Source: Colwellia sp. PAMC 20917
Lineage (GTDB): Bacteria > Pseudomonadota > Gammaproteobacteria > Enterobacterales > Alteromonadaceae
Direction of reading: 5' to 3'
Assembly: GCF_001767295.1 (NCBI RefSeq)
Contig: NZ_CP014944.1
Location: 2,294,001-2,358,000 of the forward strand
Length of the DNA stretch: 64,000 nucleotides
Below, in pieces: positions 9,059-17,383 of the stretch. The notes below the pieces were generated by a model. The model saw nothing but the letters and a program-made list of their open reading frames with translations, did not search any database and had not been told where the DNA came from. Made by a program: the position numbers and the translations under genes. Position 1 is the stretch's first letter, and each line of letters begins with the position of its first letter.

Positions 9059-11908
9059 TTAGATTTCGTAATCAATCACTTCATAACCCAATGCTTTTAG
9101 TTGGGGTTTTAATGTTTTAGCATCACCAACAACAACCATTAACATTTCCGCTAAGTTTAAGTGTTTCTTTGCTAGCGCATTTATTTCTTCTGCAGAGATT
9201 GTTTCAACAATCTCTGCACGCTCTTGCACAAAACTTGGCTTTAAATCGTATTCTAAGATTTGCGCTAAGAAACCTAATTTTGCCCGTGGTGTTTCATATT
9301 TTAACGCATCTCTTTGATTAATTGAATTACGCATAAAGCTTAATTCTTCTGCAGTGATACCTTGTTCGCTGTAGCCTTTTATTTCGTTTACAAACTCAAT
9401 AATTGACTTATCGGTAACATCGGCACGAACTTCAGCAGAGGCGGTAAATGTACCAGAGAATTTGTCAGCACTAAAACCAGAACGTGCGCCGTAGGTATAA
9501 CCTTTATCTTCACGAAGGTTTAGGTTTATACGGCTATTAAATGCACCACCTAAGGTGAAGTTCATTAAATAAGACTTGTAATACTCACCGGTAATATCTT
9601 GAGTCATAGAGCGTTTACCAATGCGAATCGCTGATTGTGCGGCACCCTCTTTATTCACTAAATAAATAACACCCGATTTTGTCTCAGGTTTAGCCAGTGT
9701 TAACACTAAGCTTGATCCTTTACCTTGCCAGCTAGAAAAGACGTTAAGTGATTTAATTAGCGCTTTTTCTTTCAAGTCTGATACGACGATTAACTGACTA
9801 TCACTAGGTTTTACTTGCTGTTCGTAGAAGGTTTTAACATCTGCTAAGGTAATATTATTGAGGCTTTGCTCGGTACCTTGGCTTGAAGTTGCTGCAATGT
9901 TGTCAGCTTGCAATAATTGACGATAAGCTGTTGAGGCTAAATAACCAGCATCTTTCTTACTATTAATTGCGCCCTGAATAGCATTACTTTTGTTACGTGA
10001 AAATTCAGCTTCAATGAATGCTGGGTGCATTAATTTTTCATTAACCAGTGCCATTGTCGCATCAAGGTTTTTAGTTAGTGTACTGACATTAACATTCAAG
10101 TATTGATTACCTGCATAGATAGCGATTGAGCTACCTAATTTTTGTAATTCATTGCTCATTTCTTCAGCACTACGTTTGGTGGTCGATTCATTTAATGCAC
10201 TAGCAAGTAACGAAACAACGCCTGCCTTGTCTTTGTCTGAGTAATAATGACCCGCAGGAATCTTTAACAATAATGATGTTGTTGGGGTTTCAATGCTTTG
10301 CGTGCCCAGCACTTTAATACCATTGGCTAACGTTTTGTTCCACATCTGTGGCACAGCTACTGATTTATTAGCAGCTGAGATTGGCATTTTACTGCGATCA
10401 AAATTATCTTTCGCTTTGCGAACCACTAGACTCTCTGCTGAGGTTTCAGATGTTTGACCTTTACTACGCGGTGCAGGAATAAAATTATCTTGTGCAGCAA
10501 TTAGATCAAGTTTGCCTTTAGGCACTATGCTCATGATCACCGCATGTTGGTCTTTAATATACTTTTTAAAGACCCGCATAACATCAGCCTTAGTAACATT
10601 GGCATAACGTGCGATGTCTTTTTCAATGTAATTTGGATCGCCCTTAAATGTTTGATTAGCCGCAAGTGTACTCACTTTGCCTGAAACACTTTGTAAACCG
10701 AAAATGAAGCTTGCTTCCATACTCGCTTTAACTTTCGCTAGATCGTCGTCTTGTACGCCACGCTCTTCAAATTCAACTAAGCTGTCGCGAATCACTTTTT
10801 CTATATCTGCTAATGTTTTTCCTGAAGCCGGGTGTGGTAACGCTAACAAAGTAAAGGTACAAGCTAGTTCTGCACAAGGATGCCCCACTGAAGCTTGAAC
10901 CGCTAATTGATTTTTTACTAAGTTTTTATAAAGCAAAGATGTTTTACCGCCACCTAAAATACTGGATAAAACGTCCAGTGGGGCTTCATCTGCATGGCGA
11001 ACAGAAACGGTCGGATAAGACATATACACTAAAGGTAAATGAACATTATCTTCCATGGAAATATAACGATCTTCGTTTATGGTGAATGTAGGTTTCTCAG
11101 GCATAGCGATTTCAGGTCCGCGTGGGATAGACCCGAAATACTGTTCCACTAAGGCTAACGTTTCTTTAGCGTCAATATCACCACCTATCGTTAAGGTTGC
11201 GTTATTTGGACCATACCATTTTAAGAAAAATGCTTTTAAGTCGTTAACATTTACACGATCTAGATCCTCTAAGTAACCGATGGTTTGCCATGAGTAAGGA
11301 TGCCCTGCCGGATATAACGCTTCGGCAACTCTCTCTCCTAATAAACCGTAAGGACGATTATCATAACTTTGTCCTCTTTCATTTTTTACTGTTTCACGTT
11401 GTACTTCAAATTTTTCTTGCGTTACCGCATCAACCAAAAAGCCCATACGGTCTGACTCTAACCACAACATTTTTTCTAGTTGGTTAGCTGGAACTGTTTG
11501 AAAATAATTAGTTCGGTCACCGTTAGTCGTTCCATTTAAGGTACCACCAGCTTCAGTTATTAATTTAAAATGCTGTTCGTCGGCTACGTTTTCAGAACCT
11601 TGAAACATCATATGTTCGAAAAAATGAGCAAAACCTGACTTACCTAACTCTTCGCGAGCAGAGCCAACGTGATAGGTCATGTCAACATGAACTAAGGGAT
11701 CAGAAGCATCTTTATGAAGAATAACCGTCAAACCATTACTTAAGGTATATTTTTGATAAGGAATAACAGTTTTACCCGCTTCTGCGGTTACTTGCTCAAC
11801 AAAACTTACACCTGCTGGTAATGTTACTTCAGCCATGGTGGTGGTTGGCGCGGTTTGTTCACATGCTGCTAAACAAGTTAATAGTAATGGGATGCTCCAT
11901 TTTTTCAA
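9059..11908 (-). CDS. M16 family zinc peptidase, lipoprotein
   Basis: A large two-unit insulinase/pitrilysin-like metallopeptidase of 949 residues. The inverted zinc motif HFFEH lies near residues 95-99, with the downstream glutamate region VQRETVKNERGQS. The C-terminal half repeats the fold without the zinc site, as in other 900-residue M16 proteins. The start is TTG 11908, because AAGGAG lies six bases upstream and the resulting N-terminus is a clean lipoprotein signal (LTCLAAC, Cys16). An upstream ATG at 11962 would spoil that signal. It is probably an envelope-anchored enzyme degrading peptides. There is no operon partner. Confidence 0.93.
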   Translation of the reverse strand: MKKWSIPLLLTCLAACEQTAPTTTMAEVTLPAGVSFVEQVTAEAGKTVIPYQKYTLSNGLTVILHKDASDPLVHVDMTYHVGSAREELGKSGFAHFFEHMMFQGSENVADEQHFKLITEAGGTLNGTTNGDRTNYFQTVPANQLEKMLWLESDRMGFLVDAVTQEKFEVQRETVKNERGQSYDNRPYGLLGERVAEALYPAGHPYSWQTIGYLEDLDRVNVNDLKAFFLKWYGPNNATLTIGGDIDAKETLALVEQYFGSIPRGPEIAMPEKPTFTINEDRYISMEDNVHLPLVYMSYPTVSVRHADEAPLDVLSSILGGGKTSLLYKNLVKNQLAVQASVGHPCAELACTFTLLALPHPASGKTLADIEKVIRDSLVEFEERGVQDDDLAKVKASMEASFIFGLQSVSGKVSTLAANQTFKGDPNYIEKDIARYANVTKADVMRVFKKYIKDQHAVIMSIVPKGKLDLIAAQDNFIPAPRSKGQTSETSAESLVVRKAKDNFDRSKMPISAANKSVAVPQMWNKTLANGIKVLGTQSIETPTTSLLLKIPAGHYYSDKDKAGVVSLLASALNESTTKRSAEEMSNELQKLGSSIAIYAGNQYLNVNVSTLTKNLDATMALVNEKLMHPAFIEAEFSRNKSNAIQGAINSKKDAGYLASTAYRQLLQADNIAATSSQGTEQSLNNITLADVKTFYEQQVKPSDSQLIVVSDLKEKALIKSLNVFSSWQGKGSSLVLTLAKPETKSGVIYLVNKEGAAQSAIRIGKRSMTQDITGEYYKSYLMNFTLGGAFNSRINLNLREDKGYTYGARSGFSADKFSGTFTASAEVRADVTDKSIIEFVNEIKGYSEQGITAEELSFMRNSINQRDALKYETPRAKLGFLAQILEYDLKPSFVQERAEIVETISAEEINALAKKHLNLAEMLMVVVGDAKTLKPQLKALGYEVIDYEI

Positions 11909-12119
11909 TTTATGCTCCTTGGTGACTTTATTATTTATATAACTATATTTTCTCGCGCTCAACTTCTGCGCCAGTATCTAGCTCTAATATATGATTTGCT
12001 CACTTGCTTTGCCAATGATATTTCTGTTTTGTAATACTTTGTTACTTATTTGTTAACCTTTAAATTTAAAACAAAAAAGACAACGGCTGTTGTCTCAATG
12101 AATACAGGAAAAATATTAG

Positions 12120-12215
12120 CTACTCTTCTTGTTTTTTCTTTTGTTCTTGCTGTTCTTGTGTTTCAGTTTTCACTGGTTGATGACCTTCGCCGCCACAGCC
12201 TCCGCAACATCCCAT
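12120..12215 (-). CDS. 31-residue Cys-rich CCGGCGG protein
   Basis: A tiny open frame encoding MGCCGGCGGEGHQPV followed by a highly charged, Gln/Glu/Lys-rich tail ending KKKQEE. Three cysteines are packed in the first seven residues and the tail looks disordered. AGGA lies eight bases before the ATG, and a TATAAT hexamer sits about 30 bp further upstream. It resembles very small proteins annotated as CCGSCS-motif proteins in marine gammaproteobacteria. The function is unknown; metal binding is a guess from the cysteines. It would be missed by a 60-residue cutoff. Overlapping plus-strand frames have no ribosome site or domain and are probably shadows. Confidence 0.6.
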   Translation of the reverse strand: MGCCGGCGGEGHQPVKTETQEQQEQKKKQEE

Positions 12216-12432
12216 TGTATTTTCCTATTGAATAATGAAGGAAAAATTATAGCTAAGCCTGACCTCGCCAAAATTGATCGAAATCATCAAACGTCTAATA
12301 ACTTTAGTCTTTTACTGACACCTAAACGTTTATAAATATCTTATTTAATGAATGTTGCTCTGCTAAATATTTGCAATAAACAAAAAGTGATATCATAATG
12401 ATATCACTTATTTAAATCTTACTGAGAATAAT

Positions 12433-13299
12433 ATGATTACGGAAAAAGAAATCAAAGCCCCTAATGGCATTATGTTTATTTTTGTTTTATTGGCATTACA
12501 GATTGGTACTTTCACCTTGTTAATTAATAACATAATAAATAACAATGTCACACTTGCCATTATTAGTTTACTGGTCACCCTTGCTATTTTTATTTGCTGG
12601 TTTGGTTTTTTTATGGTCAATCCCAAAGAAGCTAGAGTTATGCAATTGTTCGGTAAGTACGCGGGTACCGTTCATGATTCAGGCCTACGCTGGGCTAACC
12701 CTTTTTACACAAAAATGCGCGTCTCTTTACGGGTTAGAAATTTCGAAAGTAGTAAACTAAAAGTTAATGACAAAAATGGTAACCCCATTGAGATTGCGGC
12801 GGTTATTGTCTGGGAAGTAACAGATACCGCTGAGGCCGTTTTCCAGGTTGATGATTATGAGGATTTTGTCTCAATTCAAAGTGAATCCGCATTACGTAAT
12901 TTAGCCACAAGTTATGCGTACGATCATCACGAAGATGACGATATTTCTTTACGCAGCGATCCTACTCAAATTTCAGCCGCATTAAAAATTGAAGTGCAAG
13001 ACCGGTTAGAAAAAGCTGGCGTCACTGTGATTGAATCTCGTATTAGTCATTTAGCTTACGCGCCAGAAATTGCCAACGCTATGCTAAGACGCCAGCAAGC
13101 CATGGCAATTATTGCCGCACGTAGAACCATAGTCGAAGGTGCTGTCGGTATGGTAGAAATGGCATTAACAAAATTAGAAGAGCGTCAAATTGTAGAACTT
13201 GATGCAGAAAGAAAAGCCGCTATGGTGAGTAACTTATTAGTTGTTCTATGTAGCGACGAAGCGGCACAACCGGTAGTAAATACCGGCAGCTTATACTAA
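12433..13299 (+). CDS. SPFH (stomatin/prohibitin-like) membrane protein
   Basis: A 288-residue protein with two N-terminal membrane segments (about residues 14-36 and 39-62). An SPFH/band-7 domain follows (about 65-230), marked by [36 protein letters not shown] and the helical [33 protein letters not shown] stretch. SPFH proteins assemble into membrane scaffolds that organise microdomains or control proteases. The next gene, a ribbon-helix-helix protein, begins 23 bp later and the two look like one operon. I recall this pairing in other bacteria, but its purpose is not known to me. Confidence 0.88.
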   Translation: MITEKEIKAPNGIMFIFVLLALQIGTFTLLINNIINNNVTLAIISLLVTLAIFICWFGFFMVNPKEARVMQLFGKYAGTVHDSGLRWANPFYTKMRVSLRVRNFESSKLKVNDKNGNPIEIAAVIVWEVTDTAEAVFQVDDYEDFVSIQSESALRNLATSYAYDHHEDDDISLRSDPTQISAALKIEVQDRLEKAGVTVIESRISHLAYAPEIANAMLRRQQAMAIIAARRTIVEGAVGMVEMALTKLEERQIVELDAERKAAMVSNLLVVLCSDEAAQPVVNTGSLY

Positions 13300-13322
13300 T
13301 CGTCAATTGAGTGAGAAATATT

Positions 13323-13505
13323 GTGGCAAAAAAAGCATATCCTCTTCGCATTAATGAAGAAATTCTTTCTGCCATGCAACGCTGGTCTGATGATGAATTA
13401 CGCAGTTTAAACGCACAAATAGAGTACGTGCTGCGTGATGCCTTAAGAAAGTCTGGCCGAACTAAGCCTAAACCGATAGAGACTATTATTGATCCTAAAA
13501 GTTAA
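13323..13505 (+). CDS. Arc-type ribbon-helix-helix protein paired with SPFH
   Basis: A 60-residue basic protein. The beta-strand KAYPLRIN, the helix EEILSAMQRWSDDELRSLNAQIEYVLRDAL and the basic tail fit the ribbon-helix-helix fold of Arc-like DNA-binding proteins. The start is set at GTG 13323, with GAG seven bases upstream; an earlier GTG at 13311 would add four residues and has no ribosome site. It follows the SPFH gene closely in the same direction. It could regulate the operon, but DNA binding is inferred from the fold only. The N-terminal AKKAYPLRINEE resembles conserved companions of SPFH genes rather than classic antitoxins. Confidence 0.72.
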   Translation: MAKKAYPLRINEEILSAMQRWSDDELRSLNAQIEYVLRDALRKSGRTKPKPIETIIDPKS

Positions 13506-13619
13506 TCTTGTTTTTAAATACCCGTAAACGGATGATCGACAGTGATACGTTATTAAGTGGTGTCGATCATTCATATCCTGAAATATAATTACACAAGATC
13601 TAGTTATCAAATTTTAGAC

Positions 13620-13647
13620 AAAAAAATACCGATGACAATGCCATCGG
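13620..13647 (-). terminator. Terminator of the candidate sRNA
   Basis: On the minus strand CCGATG and CATCGG pair around a 7-nt loop, followed by TATTTTTTT. It fits the intrinsic terminator and Hfq-binding U tail of an sRNA, and would also stop polA transcripts. Confidence 0.75.
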
Positions 13648-13709
13648 CTTATAAGCTATGAGGAGAGCTTGAATATACAAATTATTACAACAAGCGTTCA
13701 CAAAAGAAC
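13620..13709 (-). ncRNA. Candidate small RNA downstream of polA (Spot 42 position)
   Basis: Between the polA stop and the ribbon-helix-helix gene is a complete transcription unit on the minus strand: a promoter (13716-13745), ~90 nt without a credible open frame, and a terminator. The predicted RNA has a 5' hairpin (GUUC / GAAC, 13696-13709). A central hairpin (AAGCU / AGCUU, 13653-13670) has the loop CUCCUCAU, an anti-Shine-Dalgarno sequence presented for pairing. The terminator hairpin follows. In E. coli and Vibrio the sRNA Spot 42 (spf) sits immediately after polA in the same direction. I see no primary sequence match to the E. coli Spot 42 I remember, so this may be a diverged homologue or a replacement. 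Confidence 0.6.
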
Positions 13710-13715
13710 AATTAC

Positions 13716-13745
13716 ATTATAGAGTAATCATTCTACTTTTGTAAA
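13716..13745 (-). promoter_or_regulatory. Sigma-70 promoter of the candidate sRNA
   Basis: On the minus strand TTTACA (13740-13745) and a perfect TATAAT (13716-13721) are separated by 18 bp. The expected start is a G near 13709. No open reading frame starts downstream before the terminator. Confidence 0.65.
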
Positions 13746-13753
13746 GCGCTTTA
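13742..13753. promoter_or_regulatory. LacI-type operator-like palindrome over the sRNA -35 box
   Basis: TAAAGCGCTTTA is a perfect 12-bp palindrome with the central CG typical of LacI-family operators. It overlaps the -35 box of the sRNA promoter, a position expected to give repression. The regulator is unknown. Confidence 0.4.
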
Positions 13754-13768
13754 TGTAATTAAATTACA
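13754..13768. promoter_or_regulatory. HexR-like operator upstream of the sRNA promoter
   Basis: TGTAATTAAATTACA fits the HexR consensus TGTAATwwwATTACA known from Shewanella and related gammaproteobacteria, where HexR senses KDPG and controls central carbon metabolism. It abuts the LacI-like palindrome and is centred about 50 bp before the predicted RNA start, a typical activator position. It lies 39 bp past the polA stop, so it is unlikely to serve polA. Confidence 0.55.
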
Positions 13769-13806
13769 TTTTAGTTTTAAAACCACCAAAAAATAATCTT
13801 GCATAG

Positions 13807-16566
13807 TTAATGCGCCTGCTCCCAGTTATCACCAATACCTGCCTCAGCAATGAGGGGTACTTTTAACTTCACCGCATCATTCATAATTTCAACAAGCTTC
13901 GCCGTTGTTTCATCAACGATGTCTTGATGAATTTCAAATATCAACTCATCGTGTACTTGCATTGTCATTTGAATACGTGGGTCTTGCTGGATTTGTATCC
14001 ATTCATCTACAGCTAACATCGCTTTTTTAATGATATCAGCGGCAGTGCCTTGCATAGGTGCATTAATAGCGGCACGTTCAGCGCCTTTTCTACGCATCGC
14101 ATTTTTAGCTTTAATATCAGGTAAATATAAACGACGACCAAAGCATGTTTCCACAAAACCTTGCTCTGCAGCTTGCTGACGCGTGTCCTCCATGTAAGCC
14201 ATAACATTAGGGTAACGTTCAAAATACTTATCCATATACTCTTGCGCGCGATGGCGAGGCACATCAAGTTGTTTTGCTAAACCAAACGCTGACATTCCGT
14301 AAATCAAACCAAAGTTTACTGCTTTAGCGCTACGGCGTTGATCAACCGTTACCTCGGCCAAATCGACACCAAATATTTCAGCCGCTGTTGCTTTATGCAC
14401 ATCTCGCCCTTCTGAAAAGGCAGAGACTAATCCTGGATCATCAGATAAATGCGCCATAATACGCAGTTCTATTTGAGAATAATCTATCGCGACAATTTTA
14501 TGATCTTTGGGCGCAATAAAAGCTAAGCGAATTTTTCGACCCTCTTCACTACGAATTGGGATATTTTGAAGATTTGGATCGGTCGAAGATAAGCGCCCTG
14601 TTGCCGCAACGGCTTGTTGATAAGAGGTATGTACTCGACCTAACTTGCACACTAACAAAGGAAGCTTGTCAGTGTAAGTCGATTTTAACTTACTCAATCC
14701 TCGGTTTTCTAAAATAACTTTCGGTAAAGGGTAATCTAACGCCAGCTCTTGTAACACTTCTTCTGCGGTTGAAGGTGCACCTTTGGGCGTTTTCTTAATA
14801 ACCGGAATTTTTAACTCTTCAAACAATATTTTTTGTAGTTGCTTGGGTGATGATAAGTTAAACGTTTGTCCGGCAATATCGTGTGCTTGAATTTCTAATT
14901 CTTGTAAGCGCATACCAAGTGCATGGCTTTGTTCATTCAACAAATCAGAATCGATTAGCACACCGTGTTGTTCCATACGCGCTAAAATAGGTAACAAAGG
15001 CATTTCAATGTCGGTAAATACTGATAATTGATCTTTATTTTTTTCTAACTTAGCATAAATGGCTTGGTGCAAGCGCAAGGTAATATCGGCATCTTCGGCG
15101 GCATAATACCCCGCTTTTTCAATTTCAATTTGGTTGAAAGTTAATTTTTTAGCGCCCTTGCCAGCAACTTCTTCAAAACTGACCGTCTTGTAGCCTAAAT
15201 ATTTAGTCGCTAATGCGTCCATATTGTGGCGAGTCGCAACACTGTTTAAACAATAAGACTCGATCATGGTATCAAAAGTAATACCTTGCATTTCAATATC
15301 GTAACGTGAAAGCACGTTAACATCATACTTTAAGTTCTGACCGACTTTTGCTTGATTTTTATCTTCGAGAAGTGGTTTTAATTGCGCCAAGACCCAGTCA
15401 CGGTCGAGCTGTTTGGGTGCATCAGGATAATCATGCATAAGCGGCACATAAGCGGCAGTTCCAGCTTCGACAGAAAACGATAAGCCCACTAACTCGGCTT
15501 TCATATAATCAACACTGGTTGTTTCGGTATCAAAGGCAAAGAGATCAGCATTTTTTAATTTAGTCAGCCAAGAAGTAAACTCAGCTTCGCTAAAAATAAT
15601 TTGATAGTCAGTTTCAATATCATCTGCTGCAGGTGTTTCTTCTGCAATCGTGTCAACACTTGAGGGTTGTTGTCCGGGTGAACCCGCAATAGCAGATTCG
15701 CCATTTTGTAAGTCTGCTAATAACCGGCGTAGTTCAAATCGAGTGTATAACTCAGTTAATTTTTCAACATCGGCAACGCCTGGCTGTAATTGATCAGCGG
15801 TTTGCTCAAGCGGTACGTCAAGTTTAATGGTGGCTAATTCATAAGAGAGGGGTAAAAACTCAAGTGCTTCACGTAAATACTCACCAATCTTACCTTTTAC
15901 GTTTTCGGCATTAGCCATCACATTTTCTAAATTTTCGTGCTCAAGCAACCATTTTACTGCGGTTTTGGGACCACACTTATTGACCCCTGGAATATTATCG
16001 ACTTTATCACCCATTAATGCGAGGTAATCAATAATTTGGTCTGGACGAACACCAAACTTTTCAATAACACCATCAACATCCATTTTTACATCGGTCATGG
16101 TATTAATAAGCGTGACATGCTTATCAACGAGTTGCGCCATGTCTTTATCGCCGGTTGAAATAACGGTGTCGATACCGGCTTTACTCGCTTGTTCTGCCAA
16201 GGTACCAATAACGTCATCGGCTTCGACGCCATCAATCACCAATAGCGGTAACCCCATAGCCGCAACAATTTCATGGATTGGTGCAATTTGAGTACGAAGA
16301 TCATCGGGCATTGGTGGACGATTCGCTTTATATTCAGGATACATGTCATTACGAAAGGTCTTGCCTTTCGCATCAAATATCACAATAACATTGCCATTTG
16401 GATAATTTTTTTTCAGACTTTTTAGCATGTTTAACACGCCAGTAATCGCACCGGTAGGTTGACCATCTTTTGTCGATAATGCTTGTAAATATGGAACATG
16501 ATAAGCACGGAATAAGTACGAAGAACCATCTACTAAAATGAGTGGCGATAAAGCAGAATTTGTCAT
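13807..16566 (-). CDS. polA: DNA polymerase I
   Basis: Repairs DNA and removes Okazaki primers. The 919 residues contain all three domains. The N-terminal 5' nuclease (about 1-290) has LVDGSSYLFRAYH, VIFDAKGKTFR and GVEADDVIGTLA. The 3'-5' exonuclease (about 325-510) keeps FDTETTS, so proofreading residues appear present. The family A polymerase (about 520-919) has motif A DYSQIELRIMAHLS, motif B RRSAKAVNFGLIYGMS and motif C QVHDELIFE. The length is close to E. coli Pol I (928). ATG 16566 is the natural start. The sRNA unit lies on its 3' side and an 817-bp AT-rich gap on its 5' side. Confidence 0.98.
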   Translation of the reverse strand: MTNSALSPLILVDGSSYLFRAYHVPYLQALSTKDGQPTGAITGVLNMLKSLKKNYPNGNVIVIFDAKGKTFRNDMYPEYKANRPPMPDDLRTQIAPIHEIVAAMGLPLLVIDGVEADDVIGTLAEQASKAGIDTVISTGDKDMAQLVDKHVTLINTMTDVKMDVDGVIEKFGVRPDQIIDYLALMGDKVDNIPGVNKCGPKTAVKWLLEHENLENVMANAENVKGKIGEYLREALEFLPLSYELATIKLDVPLEQTADQLQPGVADVEKLTELYTRFELRRLLADLQNGESAIAGSPGQQPSSVDTIAEETPAADDIETDYQIIFSEAEFTSWLTKLKNADLFAFDTETTSVDYMKAELVGLSFSVEAGTAAYVPLMHDYPDAPKQLDRDWVLAQLKPLLEDKNQAKVGQNLKYDVNVLSRYDIEMQGITFDTMIESYCLNSVATRHNMDALATKYLGYKTVSFEEVAGKGAKKLTFNQIEIEKAGYYAAEDADITLRLHQAIYAKLEKNKDQLSVFTDIEMPLLPILARMEQHGVLIDSDLLNEQSHALGMRLQELEIQAHDIAGQTFNLSSPKQLQKILFEELKIPVIKKTPKGAPSTAEEVLQELALDYPLPKVILENRGLSKLKSTYTDKLPLLVCKLGRVHTSYQQAVAATGRLSSTDPNLQNIPIRSEEGRKIRLAFIAPKDHKIVAIDYSQIELRIMAHLSDDPGLVSAFSEGRDVHKATAAEIFGVDLAEVTVDQRRSAKAVNFGLIYGMSAFGLAKQLDVPRHRAQEYMDKYFERYPNVMAYMEDTRQQAAEQGFVETCFGRRLYLPDIKAKNAMRRKGAERAAINAPMQGTAADIIKKAMLAVDEWIQIQQDPRIQMTMQVHDELIFEIHQDIVDETTAKLVEIMNDAVKLKVPLIAEAGIGDNWEQAH

Positions 16567-16665
16567 GATGATATGTGACTAGAAGTGAAATTTGGCTAAG
16601 GATGCCATACTCAGTACATTCTCTCCACTTAATCTATAAAATTAGTCGCAAAAGATCGTTGAAAT

Positions 16666-16674
16666 TGTGGATAA
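16666..16674 (-). promoter_or_regulatory. DnaA box
   Basis: TGTGGATAA, the exact complement of the consensus DnaA box TTATCCACA, 100 bp upstream of polA. A single 9-mer can occur by chance, but a second perfect copy lies 143 bp away. Confidence 0.35.
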
Positions 16675-16808
16675 GTATGTTGAAAACAACACAGAAAACC
16701 ATAACAACCAAATGGCTATTACGGTAAATTTATAGGTAACATCTTATTTTCATTGGGAAAAGGTAGTTTGAAATTCCTTTTTCACATATTTATTATTATT
16801 TTTATTTA

Positions 16809-16817
16809 TGTGGATAA
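16809..16817 (-). promoter_or_regulatory. DnaA box
   Basis: A second perfect TGTGGATAA in the same orientation, set in strongly AT-rich sequence. Confidence 0.35.
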
Positions 16818-17028
16818 AAATTTATCCTGTACGTTTTCAGCATCTTATTAATTGTGTGTTTTTTGTGCTGCTCAAATAAACGAGGTAAGAGAGTACCAGA
16901 ATTTTCTCTCAATACCAGACAATTATTAAATTATTTTTAGTGGTATATTTCTGCTTTAAATAACTAAAAAACATAAGCGAATAACAGTAAGACTTTGCGC
17001 GATTTTAAAGATAAAAAAACCTAAATTA

Positions 17029-17070
17029 ATTTATCTATAATTTGAATAAAAGCTCAAATTATAGATAAAT
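17029..17070. repeat. 17-bp perfect inverted repeat with 8-nt loop
   Basis: The arm at 17029-17045 (core TTTATCTATAATTTGA) is exactly complementary to the arm at 17054-17070. The stem is almost all A/T. No T tract typical of a terminator follows, and no gene ends nearby, so its role is unclear. Confidence 0.75.
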
Positions 17071-17383
17071 AAATCATCGAAAATATTGCTTTATTATTCT
17101 TGCTTTATTTTTATAATTAATATTTAATTTTGTAACGAGGGTTTTTAGCTAAGCCATCTGGTCATACCTTTATTGAGTAGAGAAGATTACCGTGATACTG
17201 TAATTAAACTTAAGATATGGATGTCTTTTAGGCCAGTAGGTCACCCTTTAATTTAATTTGGTGTAATTGTTAGGTAAAACGCTTTTATCTAAGACATTTT
17301 AATAATAAATGCACATCTTTATCACATTAAGTAAATATCGGATTACAATTAAAGGATGAGCAACGTAACACAAGGCTTAATTA

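Larger units (their letters stand above)
16567..17383. other. 817-bp AT-rich gap between divergent polA and a chemoreceptor gene
   Basis: No credible gene was found on either strand. The gap must hold the polA and chemoreceptor promoters. It also contains two perfect DnaA boxes, a 17-bp perfect inverted repeat, and GGTCATACC near 17160, which has only the core of a PdhR-type site. It is by far the longest non-coding stretch in the window. Confidence 0.6.

Noticed and set aside
8858-9100. 80-codon plus-strand open frame
   Set aside because: It runs through the terminator of the M16 gene and into the M16 coding region, has no ribosome site and no recognisable family.
12050-12335. Two plus-strand frames of 61 and 68 codons with hydrophobic stretches
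   Set aside because: They lie opposite the 31-residue CCGGCGG gene; their hydrophobicity comes from reading its poly-Lys/Gln tail in reverse, and neither has a convincing ribosome site.
14013-14267. Frames overlapping polA and many other long genes
   Set aside because: Antisense or alternate-frame shadows of well-supported coding sequences with no independent evidence.
17155-17170. PdhR-like site (GGTCATACC)
   Set aside because: Only the core GGTnnnACC matches; the flanking bases do not, and no metabolic gene is adjacent.
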